Shown here: piece after piece, positions 7,652-14,812 of the stretch | How the letters are laid out: every line of letters starts with the position of its first letter | Position numbering within the stretch: position 1 is the stretch's first letter | From: CALDTK01 sp045110575 | Lineage (GTDB): Bacteria > Bacteroidota > Bacteroidia > Chitinophagales > Saprospiraceae | Assembly: GCA_045110575.1 (NCBI GenBank) | Contig: JBGCGF010000051.1 | Span: 10,427-74,426 of the forward strand | DNA: 64,000 bases | Direction of reading: 5' to 3' | Made by a program: the position numbers and the translations under genes | The notes under the pieces: generated by a model | What the model saw: only the letters and a program-made list of their open reading frames with translations | Databases searched by the model: none | Told to the model about the DNA's origin: nothing

Positions 7652-9847
7652 ATGATCGCAACGAGCGCGAATCTCCACGAAGCACTCCAAGACTTCTTTG
7701 GCTTCGATTCTTTTAAAGAAAAACAGGAAGAAATCTGCATGTCCGTCCTCGAAGGACGAGACACTTTTGTCATTATGCCTACGGGCGGTGGCAAAAGCAT
7801 GTGCTTCCAACTCCCTGCACTGATGATGGAAGGCACTGCCATCGTCATCAGTCCACTCATCGCCCTGATGAAAAATCAAGTCGACGCCATTCGTGGCTTC
7901 GGACAGGACGATGCGGTAGCACACTACCTCAACTCTTCTCTCACTAAAGTGCAAACACGCACCGTACGTGAAGACATCCGAGCAGGTAAAACCAAACTAC
8001 TCTACGTTGCGCCAGAAACGCTGACGAAAGAAGAGAACATCGAGTTTTTCAGAAACACGAACATCTCTTTTGTCGCCGTCGATGAGGCACACTGTATCTC
8101 AGAGTGGGGACACGATTTCCGACCTGAATATCGCCGCATCCGCGTGATGCTAGACGATATCAATCCTACCATTCCTGTAGTTGCGCTTACAGCAACAGCT
8201 ACACCAAAGGTGCAGAGTGATATCGTAAAGAACCTCAACATGAGGGACGAGGCGATCTACATCACAAGTTTTAACCGGACCAATCTTCACTACGAAGTAC
8301 GATCAAAGGGCAACAAGGAAAACACCTTCCGCTCGATCATACAGTATGTGACAGGGACTAAAGGTGCTTGTGGTATCATCTACGTACAGAGCCGTAAGAG
8401 CACCGAAGAGATCGCTAGTGCACTAGCAGTCAATGGTGTACGTGCAATGCCGTATCATGCTGGGCTTGACGCCAAAACACGTTCTCGTACGCAGGACATG
8501 TTTATCAAGGACGATAGCGACGTGATCGTTGCTACCATCGCCTTCGGTATGGGAATCGACAAGCCGAATGTGCGCTTTGTCATTCACTACGATATTCCTA
8601 AGTCAATCGAGAACTACTATCAGGAAACTGGTCGCGCAGGTCGCGATGGTATCAATTCTGATTGTATCGCTTACTACAATTATAAGGACATTCTCCGCTT
8701 GGAGAAATTCCTTCGTGATAAGCCTGTAGCCGAGCGTGAACTAGGACGCCAGCTAATCCAAGAGGTGACTGCATACTCCGAAACAGCAGCCTGTCGCCGT
8801 CGCTTCCTCCTCCATTACTTTGGAGAAGAGTACGGCAAAGACAACTGTGAGCTCTGCGACAATTGTGTCAATCCTAAGCCTCGTAAAGAGGTACAAACAG
8901 AAATGCATCAAGCACTTTCTGCGATCAAGGAATTGGACGAGAAGTACACCATCAAGACGTACGTCGACTTTGTGATGGGTAAGGCGACCAAGGAGATGAA
9001 GGACTACCGCTTTGACAAGCGACCTTTATACGCCGTCGGCAAAGAGCACGACGACAACTTCTGGATGAGCGTCTTCCGCCAAGCAATCCTGAGTGATCTC
9101 GTGTTTAAGGACATCGAGACCTACGGTCAGCTTTCGGTTACCGAGAAAGGCCAGAAGTTTATCGACAATCCGCATGGCCTAACCATCGCACTCAACCACG
9201 AGTTCGATAGTTCAAACGCCAACCCAGATCCACAACCTGCACGTGCAGTTGCGCTCGACGCTGAACTACGTGCAATGCTGCAGACCTTACGTAAGAAGGT
9301 AGCAGACGAGAAAGACTTGCCGCCGTACGTCATCTTCCAGGACCCTAGTCTTGATGATATGGCAACGCAGTACCCAATCTCAGTCGAAGACATGGCCAAA
9401 ATCCAAGGCGTGAGCGTTGGAAAAGCCAAGCGTTACGGCAAGCCATTCATGGATCTTATCTCGAAGTACTGCGACGAGAATGAGATTGATCGACCGGCAG
9501 ATTTCGTGGTAAAGCAAGTAGCGAACAAGAGTCGCTCGAAAGTTCAGATCATCCAAGGCATCGATAAAAAGATGGGCCTCGACGAAATCGCCGAAGTCGT
9601 TAAAATGTCAATGGACGAGTTCCTCGACGAACTTTCAGCTATTGTCGTTTCTGGAACCAAGGTTAACATCGACTACTACCTCGAAGAGGAAATGGACGAC
9701 TACACCCGTGATGACTTGAAGGAATACTTCATGGAAGCTGAAACCGACGATCCTGAAATTGCTTTCAATGCCCTGCATGAAGACGATTTCACACTCGAAG
9801 AGATTCGTATGTACCGTATCAAGTTCTTGAGCGACATGGCGAACTAG
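7652..9847 (+). CDS. recQ: ATP-dependent DNA helicase RecQ
   Basis: A 731-residue superfamily 2 3'-5' helicase for recombination repair and stalled forks. Walker A is MPTGGGKSMCFQLPAL, the DEAH box VDEAHCISEWGHDFRPEY carries the RecQ aromatic loop, and motif VI reads YQETGRAGRDG. The zinc site CRRRFLLHYFGEE, then CELCDNC, is followed by the RQC winged helix, an HRDC domain (PPYVIFQDPSLDDMA) and a 110-residue acidic C-terminal tail with a helix-turn-helix-like part, common in Bacteroidota RecQ. It is closed by a terminator at 9877. Confidence 0.97.
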   Translation: MIATSANLHEALQDFFGFDSFKEKQEEICMSVLEGRDTFVIMPTGGGKSMCFQLPALMMEGTAIVISPLIALMKNQVDAIRGFGQDDAVAHYLNSSLTKVQTRTVREDIRAGKTKLLYVAPETLTKEENIEFFRNTNISFVAVDEAHCISEWGHDFRPEYRRIRVMLDDINPTIPVVALTATATPKVQSDIVKNLNMRDEAIYITSFNRTNLHYEVRSKGNKENTFRSIIQYVTGTKGACGIIYVQSRKSTEEIASALAVNGVRAMPYHAGLDAKTRSRTQDMFIKDDSDVIVATIAFGMGIDKPNVRFVIHYDIPKSIENYYQETGRAGRDGINSDCIAYYNYKDILRLEKFLRDKPVAERELGRQLIQEVTAYSETAACRRRFLLHYFGEEYGKDNCELCDNCVNPKPRKEVQTEMHQALSAIKELDEKYTIKTYVDFVMGKATKEMKDYRFDKRPLYAVGKEHDDNFWMSVFRQAILSDLVFKDIETYGQLSVTEKGQKFIDNPHGLTIALNHEFDSSNANPDPQPARAVALDAELRAMLQTLRKKVADEKDLPPYVIFQDPSLDDMATQYPISVEDMAKIQGVSVGKAKRYGKPFMDLISKYCDENEIDRPADFVVKQVANKSRSKVQIIQGIDKKMGLDEIAEVVKMSMDEFLDELSAIVVSGTKVNIDYYLEEEMDDYTRDDLKEYFMEAETDDPEIAFNALHEDDFTLEEIRMYRIKFLSDMAN

Positions 9848-9876
9848 ATGACTAGCTTAGCTAGTATCTAACTTTT

Positions 9877-9922
9877 AAGGCCTTTCTTGCGTATTCAATC
9901 GCGAGAAAGGCCTTCTCATTTT
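9877..9922 (+). terminator. Rho-independent terminator after recQ
   Basis: AAGGCCTTTCTtGCG pairs with CGCgAGAAAGGCCTT around an 8-nt loop, followed by a T-rich tail. Confidence 0.85.
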
Positions 9923-9933
9923 AAGCAACCAGC

Positions 9934-10359
9934 ATGATCATCCACATCGTCAACGGACCGAACCTCAACCTTGTCGGTAAGCGCGAACCTGAGATTTACG
10001 GAAACGTCTCACTTGATGACCACCTTGGCAAACTGACGGCCGAATTCAGCGACCAGGTCAACATCAAGCTGTTTCAAAGCAACTCAGAAGGAGTGCTGCT
10101 AGATTACTTACAGGAGGTAGGTTTTGACGAAAGTGTAAGAATCATCATCAATGCTGGCGCACTTGGTCACACTTCTCTGGCCCTTGGAGATTGTATCCGA
10201 GCCATAACTGCACCTGTAATTGACGTTCACATTTCTAACGTCCTTGCAAGAGAGAGCTTTCGCCAAAACTCCTTTGTTACGCCCGCAGCCGTAGGTTCGA
10301 TCAGTGGCCTTGGCCTGGAAGGTTACCGCCTCGCGATAGACTGGTTCTTAAGACAATAG
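9934..10359 (+). CDS. aroQ: Type II 3-dehydroquinate dehydratase
   Basis: Dodecameric shikimate-pathway enzyme that dehydrates 3-dehydroquinate by anti elimination. 141 residues, the usual length. The N-terminal NGPNLNLVGKREPEIYG carries the active-site Arg and Tyr, FQSNSEGVLLDYLQE is the substrate loop, and VIDVHISN plus ARESFRQNS hold the catalytic His and the final Arg. The usual NPGAYTHTS loop reads NAGALGHTS, a modest divergence that leaves the catalytic residues intact. The FRQNS codons contain a copy of the dispersed 14-bp motif on the opposite strand. Confidence 0.95.
   Translation: MIIHIVNGPNLNLVGKREPEIYGNVSLDDHLGKLTAEFSDQVNIKLFQSNSEGVLLDYLQEVGFDESVRIIINAGALGHTSLALGDCIRAITAPVIDVHISNVLARESFRQNSFVTPAAVGSISGLGLEGYRLAIDWFLRQ
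10256..10269 (-). repeat. Dispersed GNAA-hairpin motif, site 2
   Basis: GTTTTGGCGAAAGC on the minus strand, antisense in aroQ; sense codons read S-F-R-Q-N. Confidence 0.7.
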
Positions 10360-10422
10360 ACCAAAGGCTTCCGTGCTCCGCGCGGGTTGGTCTAGAGGTC
10401 ACATTCGACAGAGAAGGCTCTA

Positions 10423-10929
10423 CTACTGCCGCTCTCCATTATCCCCTTTACGTAAATCCCCTCCTGCTATTTTCAGCACGTATTTACTATTGGGTCCGAA
10501 TTCTCGAGAAGCATTTTTGTCGACACTTCCAACGACGATCATCGCGGCACTTACTACCGCAGCACTGATCAAAAAGTTCGTTTGTCGGTCACGATCCTCA
10601 CTCGGGAAAGCTGAGAACCCACCGATAAACACAAGGGCCGCAATACCCTGCCCTTGCAAATACCCGCGCACTCCAGCGCCTCTGCGGCGATGACGAACCT
10701 CAGCAATCTTACCCATCGACAAGATCATGTCATCGATTCTAATCGATTGAGATTCAGGGTATAATTCGTTTATTCTAGCGCTAAAGAACTCTTCTTCGCC
10801 CTGCAGTCGCCACTCCAAGGATTGACCTTTCATAAAGCGATAGGTCTTGGCTTTTGTAGGGCCTTGCAGGAGTAGATATGGCTGCTGCTGAGCTACCGCC
10901 GCAAAGGCAATTCCAAAGAGCAAAAGCAT
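10423..10929 (-). CDS. Membrane protein of unknown function downstream of rnpA
   Basis: About 168 residues: an N-terminal hydrophobic leader ending FAAVAQ, a soluble strand-rich part (KAKTYRFMKGQSLEWRLQGE, then PESQSIRIDDMILSM) and a membrane helix FLISAAVVSAAMIVVGSV near the C-terminus. I do not recognise a named family. The open frame extends upstream into rnpA; starts at 10941 (TTG), 10938 (GTG) or 10929 (ATG) all follow the rnpA stop closely, so the two are cotranscribed. The earlier ATG at 10992 would overlap rnpA by 46 bp and gives a poor leader. Confidence 0.6.
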   Translation of the reverse strand: MLLLFGIAFAAVAQQQPYLLLQGPTKAKTYRFMKGQSLEWRLQGEEEFFSARINELYPESQSIRIDDMILSMGKIAEVRHRRRGAGVRGYLQGQGIAALVFIGGFSAFPSEDRDRQTNFLISAAVVSAAMIVVGSVDKNASREFGPNSKYVLKIAGGDLRKGDNGERQ

Positions 10930-10946
10930 GACAAGCACCAAACGGT

Positions 10947-11360
10947 TTACTTGAAAAAATCCGGGTCTAATCGACGTAGCAATTTGCGCCATGCGTAGGT
11001 TATCTCTTTTTGAGTTGGAAGGTCTCTACCTGTAAAGATGAGCATGCCTTCCATGTATTGGTCATGCTCTTCAAGCCAAGCATAGAGCTTGCTTTTAGAT
11101 AAACGATGCGACTCGCGCATTCGCCGCTTCACATGGTTACGATCAGGTGCTCGCTTGAAATTTCGCTTCGATGCAACGAAGCCCATTTTAGCTGGGGCGT
11201 CTTGCTCAGCGGCACGTGGCACCAACCGATATACGAGCCGCAGCGGATACGCTTTTGCAGATGGAGAACCTGCAAACAGCTCACCTATAGCCTTACGAGA
11301 TTTAAGACGTTCGCTTGCGCTAAAACCTAAATCTAACGAAATGTTTGAATTAGTCTGCAT
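10947..11360 (-). CDS. rnpA: Ribonuclease P protein component
   Basis: The small basic protein that binds RNase P RNA and helps cut the 5' leader of pre-tRNAs. 137 residues, with FSASERLKSRKAIGELF at the start, the central MGFVASKRNFKRAPDRNHVKRRMRE (RNR signature, with R-N-x-x-K-R-R) and a C-terminal EGMLIFTGRDLPTQKEI helix-strand region. The usual upstream partner rpmH is not adjacent; instead radC diverges from it. The 22-bp gap to the radC frame must hold or overlap both promoters. Confidence 0.93.
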   Translation of the reverse strand: MQTNSNISLDLGFSASERLKSRKAIGELFAGSPSAKAYPLRLVYRLVPRAAEQDAPAKMGFVASKRNFKRAPDRNHVKRRMRESHRLSKSKLYAWLEEHDQYMEGMLIFTGRDLPTQKEITYAWRKLLRRLDPDFFK

Positions 11361-11414
11361 CGAAACGTGGAATCGGGTTAATTGCCGTGTCTTACTACAA
11401 ATTGTTTGACCGAA

Positions 11415-12353
11415 ATGAAAAACCTAGCACAAGCTATTCACCCCAACCAGCGCTCCAATTTGAAAGTAGCCACCATTGCTGGTCGTAAAGCTACGTCTTC
11501 TCGCCAAGCTGCAAAGACGGATATGACAAGTTCTAACGCAGAGAAAAAACCGCAACTAACCTTAGTCGTAGACGAGGAGAATATAGAAGATATACCTACC
11601 CTACCCTCTTCATCCAAACTTACCCAGGGTAATCTTCCCAAAAACGAACCGCTCGACAAGCTTGCCAACAGTACCCTCAAGGAATGGCACCCAGAAGAAC
11701 AACCCCGTGAACGCTTAATGAAACACGGTCCGCAAGCACTTGCAACCAGTGAGCTCATTGCCATTCTGCTTCGCTCAGGAACAAAGAGTGCTACCGCAGT
11801 TGATGTCGCACGCAACCTATTACTCGATACCAATGGCCACCTCCGTGAATTGGCTAGTCGAGACTGGCGTGCCCTTGAAAAGGTGCACGGCATTGGGGCT
11901 GTAAAGGCTGTGACCCTTGTCGCGGCATTGGAACTGGGTAGACGTCGCGGCCAAGAAAGTGACGTGGAACGACCGACCATTCGAACGGCTCAAACAGCTT
12001 TCCAAATCCTAGGTCCTCAACTTGCTGACCTTCGTCATGAAGAATGCTGGGTGCTATTCCTTAATACTGCCTGTCGACTGATCGGCACCGAACGACTTAG
12101 CAGTGGTGGCGTAGATGGTACAGTCGTCGATGTACGAAAGCTTATGGCCATGGCATTGCGCTTCAATGCGACGAGTTTTGTGCTTGCTCACAATCACCCT
12201 TCGGGCAACCTGACGCCCAGTTCGTCGGATATTTCACTCACACGTAACCTCGTATCGGCAGGGAAGATTCTCAATATTCAGCTGCTGGACCACCTCATTG
12301 TTGCCGGTCACAAGTACTACTCCTTCTCAGATGAGAACATGCTATCGGGTTGA
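11415..12353 (+). CDS. radC: RadC-family JAB1/MPN metalloprotein
   Basis: 312 residues from the ATG at 11415. The first 80 are a low-complexity basic/acidic extension beyond the usual 225-residue length. Then come the N-terminal UPF0758 part (PRERLMKHGPQALATSELIAILLRSG), a helix-hairpin-helix (EKVHGIGAVKAVTLVAALEL) and an MPN domain with EECWVLFLN and the complete JAMM zinc motif AHNHPSGNLTPSSSD. RadC proteins were long linked to DNA repair, but the biochemical role is unsettled. It could instead start at ATG 11523, which trims half of the extension. Confidence 0.9.
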   Translation: MKNLAQAIHPNQRSNLKVATIAGRKATSSRQAAKTDMTSSNAEKKPQLTLVVDEENIEDIPTLPSSSKLTQGNLPKNEPLDKLANSTLKEWHPEEQPRERLMKHGPQALATSELIAILLRSGTKSATAVDVARNLLLDTNGHLRELASRDWRALEKVHGIGAVKAVTLVAALELGRRRGQESDVERPTIRTAQTAFQILGPQLADLRHEECWVLFLNTACRLIGTERLSSGGVDGTVVDVRKLMAMALRFNATSFVLAHNHPSGNLTPSSSDISLTRNLVSAGKILNIQLLDHLIVAGHKYYSFSDENMLSG

Positions 12354-12372
12354 AATACAGTAAGCTAAAATT

Positions 12373-12390
12373 GTTAGTCTTGCCTAACTT
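12373..12390 (+). promoter_or_regulatory. Inverted-repeat operator shared with the metal-binding-protein gene
   Basis: GTTAG-TCTTGC-CTAAC followed by TT; the same 18 bp occur at 26462-26479. It overlaps the -7 box of the permease gene. The arms resemble half of the DtxR/MntR box (TTAGGTTAG...). A metal-dependent repressor site is inferred. Confidence 0.7.
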
Positions 12391-12392
12391 TG
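12385..12392 (+). promoter_or_regulatory. Candidate -7 promoter box (TAACTTTG)
   Basis: Fits TAnnTTTG and ends 6 bp before the ATG at 12399, so the transcript would be nearly leaderless. It overlaps the inverted-repeat operator. Confidence 0.6.
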
Positions 12393-12398
12393 CGCAAG

Positions 12399-13658
12399 AT
12401 GGAAGAAATCATCACAGCTTTAGATTACCCGTATGCGTGGCGTGCACTTGCTGCAAGTGTCATGGTCGGATTGATGTGTGGAGCGCTCGGTTGCTTTATC
12501 GTGCTGCGCAACATGTCCATGGTCGGTGATGCGCTGAGCCACGCTATCCTTCCAGGTGTTGTCATTGCCTTTATGATGGTTGGCGGCTACTCTGCATTGG
12601 GATTTTTCCTTGGGTCTGTTTCTGCCGGGCTTGTCACTGCAGTCCTTATTACTTGGATTCAACAGAAGGTCGCTACCAAAAACGACGCGGCCATCGGCAT
12701 TGTCTTCACCACCATGTTTGCGCTCGGTGTCATGGGGATTTCCTGGCTAAGCAAGAATGAGCATGCACACATTGACCTTAAGGATTTCCTTTTCGGTAAT
12801 GTCCTTGGCGTTTCAGATAGTGACTTAGTTCTCACGGGCATGATTTGCCTGTATGTACTTGCTAGTCTTTTCGTGTTTTATCGTCCGCTCTTTGCTACGA
12901 CTTTCCAACCGGTGATTGCGGAAACGATGGGGGTAAACACCAAATTGGTGCACTACTTCTTGATGCTTTTGCTTTCGTTTGCTGTGGTAGCAGCTCTGCA
13001 AACGGTAGGTGTCATTCTCGTTGTTGCAATGCTTATTACACCTGCTGCAACGGGGTTGTTACTCTCGAGACGTTTGCCTCGGGTCATCATGATCGCTTCT
13101 TTGGTTGGCGTTTTGGCTTCGGTATTCGGGCTTGCCATCGCGTTTGCGTTTAAGACAACTCCTGGTCCAGCCATGGCTGTAATGGCTAGTTTCCTCTACA
13201 GCTTGGCGGTATTCTTCGCTCCAGAGCGTGGATTGGTCTTCAAGTTCTTCCGCAAGCGAAACCGTGAACGCCGTATCGAGATAGAAGACGTCATTAAGCA
13301 AGGCGCACGCCTAGAGCAGAATGATGCATTGACGTTGGATGCGTTGGTAGAAAAGACGGTTTTGCCGAAAGGCGTAGTAACCGCAAGACTCAAGACGCTA
13401 GCAAAACGGGGCGTTGTGACTTTACAGCCACTGGCGATGACCAACATTGGCAAACTCGAAGCATTCAAGCTTGTGCGTGCTCACCGTCTTTATGAAACGT
13501 TCTTAGTTGATCGCCTTGGGTTGTCCGAGGACCAGATTCACGATGAAGCAGAACGCTATGAGCACTTGCTTACTGATGAGCTCCTAGATGAAATTGACAA
13601 GGAACTTGGTTTTCCTGAGACAGATCCTCACGGAAGTCCGATTCCGAAACGGGGGTAG
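12399..13658 (+). CDS. Metal ABC transporter permease fused to a DtxR-type domain
   Basis: 419 residues. Residues 1-275 are an ABC-3 family permease of the MntB/ZnuB type with eight or so membrane helices (MVGLMCGALGCFIVLRNMSM, GDALSHAILPGVV, then VVAMLITPAATGLLL). Residues 295-415 resemble the DtxR/MntR family: a winged-helix part (ALVEKTVLPKGVVTARLKTL) and the dimerisation and metal part (RAHRLYETFLVDRLGL, EAERYEHLLTDEL, TDPHGSPIP), keeping the E-H and D-P-H-G residues that bind metal in the regulators. Such fusions are known in Bacteroidota. The matching binding protein and ATPase are at 26.5 kb. The fused domain may sense intracellular metal and gate transport; that is inference. Confidence 0.9.
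   Translation: MEEIITALDYPYAWRALAASVMVGLMCGALGCFIVLRNMSMVGDALSHAILPGVVIAFMMVGGYSALGFFLGSVSAGLVTAVLITWIQQKVATKNDAAIGIVFTTMFALGVMGISWLSKNEHAHIDLKDFLFGNVLGVSDSDLVLTGMICLYVLASLFVFYRPLFATTFQPVIAETMGVNTKLVHYFLMLLLSFAVVAALQTVGVILVVAMLITPAATGLLLSRRLPRVIMIASLVGVLASVFGLAIAFAFKTTPGPAMAVMASFLYSLAVFFAPERGLVFKFFRKRNRERRIEIEDVIKQGARLEQNDALTLDALVEKTVLPKGVVTARLKTLAKRGVVTLQPLAMTNIGKLEAFKLVRAHRLYETFLVDRLGLSEDQIHDEAERYEHLLTDELLDEIDKELGFPETDPHGSPIPKRG
13359..13372 (+). repeat. Dispersed GNAA-hairpin motif, site 3
   Basis: GTTTTGCCGAAAGG, sense, codons V-L-P-K-G in the permease/DtxR fusion. Confidence 0.7.
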
Positions 13659-13659
13659 T

Positions 13660-13695
13660 TGGGATATGAGAAGTGAGATATGAGATGTAGGACTG
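13660..13695. repeat. 7-bp repeat array
   Basis: gatatga, gaagtga, gatatga, gatgtag, gactgct in a strict 7-bp period, followed by ttgggacgcac and R2, as also seen at 58603-58715. Confidence 0.65.
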
Positions 13696-13716
13696 CTAAT
13701 TGGGACGCACACATCA

Positions 13717-13750
13717 TTGTAGTCTGACCGCTCCTGCGGTCCACCGAGAA
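13717..13750. repeat. Hairpin repeat R2
   Basis: GACCGC-TCCT-GCGGTC then ccaccgagaa. Compared with R1 both bases of one pair changed (T-A to C-G), keeping the stem. Confidence 0.7.
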
Positions 13751-13767
13751 CATGAGCTCAATGTCCG

Positions 13768-13915
13768 CGCTCCGAGTAAACTCTGGGCTAATATTAGACG
13801 CAGCTTCAATGTGCACACATTCTGCCCAGGCTATTAAGGCCTACGCGCTCTACAAGTGCGTATCGACTCTGCGATCTTTGCTCCTTTGCGAAGACCGGAG
13901 GTCGCTCTGCGAGAA
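13768..13915. repeat. 148-bp direct repeat, copy 1
   Basis: Runs from cgctccgagtaaactc to ctgcgagaa; differs from copy 2 at four positions by eye. Confidence 0.85.
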
Positions 13916-13995
13916 CTTGCGTTTGAAATTCATCTGGCGTTTCGATCTCTGATCCCTTCCGAGGCCGAAGGCCGCTTTTGCGGTTCAATTCTCTT

Positions 13996-14143
13996 CGCTC
14001 CGAGTAAACTCTGGGCTAACATTAGACGCAGCTGCAATGTGCACACATTCTGCTAAGGCTATTAAGGCCTACGCGCTCTACAAGTGCGTATCGACTCTGC
14101 GATCTTTGCTCCTTTGCGAAGACCGGAGGTCGCTCTGCGAGAA
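13996..14143. repeat. 148-bp direct repeat, copy 2
   Basis: Offset 228 bp from copy 1, with no indels between the copies. The 80-bp spacer between them is different sequence, including a ggccgaaggcc hairpin. Confidence 0.85.
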
Positions 14144-14242
14144 ATACTGCCCGACTGTCAGATGTCAGACGCCGGAATTGAGCCGAAGGCGCACGAAGCA
14201 CCTTGGCAATCAACACTATCAACTCAACATTGGGAGCAACTC

Positions 14243-14629
14243 TTAGTCCTCTGTATCCTTACCCTTCGATTTCTCCTCTTCTTTCAATTCATCAAACACC
14301 TCGCGAAGACGATACATCTCGTCAAGGGTGTCATCAAGGTAGAATTGAAGGTCTGGAATACGACGAACGTGCTTACGCAAGCGGAAACCTAAAGCTTGCC
14401 GAATGCGAGCATACTCCTCCTCGAGCTTGAGAATTACGGATTGCTTGTCTTCTGTTCCGAAAACAGAAAGGTAAACGCGAGCGATACCCAAGTCTGAAGT
14501 CATCTGAATTTCTGTACACGTGACGAAAGGTCCTGCGCCATAGATGTAACTGCCTTCACTTTGAAGCACTACCCCAAGGTTGCGGCGTACGAGTTCTCCG
14601 ACTTGTTCTTGTCTGATGCTGGTGGCCAT
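14243..14629 (-). CDS. rbfA: Ribosome-binding factor A
   Basis: Assembly factor that binds the 30S subunit and is needed for 16S rRNA maturation. About 128 residues from the ATG at 14629 (MATSIRQEQVGELVRRNLG); an in-frame upstream ATG adds eight unlikely residues. The KH-like fold is visible: VTCTEIQMTSDLGIARVYLSVFG, a helix with EYARIRQALGFRLRKHV, then RRIPDLQFYLDDTLDEMYRL. The C-terminus is acidic and basic-rich (EEEKSKGKDTED). It diverges from recG and its end abuts the repeat region. Confidence 0.9.
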   Translation of the reverse strand: MATSIRQEQVGELVRRNLGVVLQSEGSYIYGAGPFVTCTEIQMTSDLGIARVYLSVFGTEDKQSVILKLEEEYARIRQALGFRLRKHVRRIPDLQFYLDDTLDEMYRLREVFDELKEEEKSKGKDTED

Positions 14630-14812
14630 AATACATTGAGATTTGATTTGCAAAAGTAGCTGCTATTAGCATAGCAACCCAGTACCCCGGATAAACTTCA
14701 TCAACGCACTTGAAGTTGCGGGATATCTCCCTTTTCAACTCGAGATTAAAGACTTCTTATCCTTTTTTGATACAAATTGTGTAGTTCGCTATAGATGTAG
14801 CATTTTTGCACT

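Larger units (their letters stand above)
13659..14242. other. 584-bp intergenic repeat region
   Basis: Between the permease gene and rbfA (both ending here). It contains a 7-bp array (13660-13695), hairpin repeat R2 (13717-13750) and two copies of a 148-bp repeat (13768-13915 and 13996-14143) 228 bp apart. Several short hairpins (gaccggaggtc, ggccgaaggcc) suggest structured RNA or DNA. Short open frames repeat with the sequence and are not convincing genes. Confidence 0.7.

Noticed and set aside
13752..14246. Short ORFs in the 148-bp repeat region
   Set aside because: They are open in several frames only because the same sequence is repeated, and none resembles a protein.
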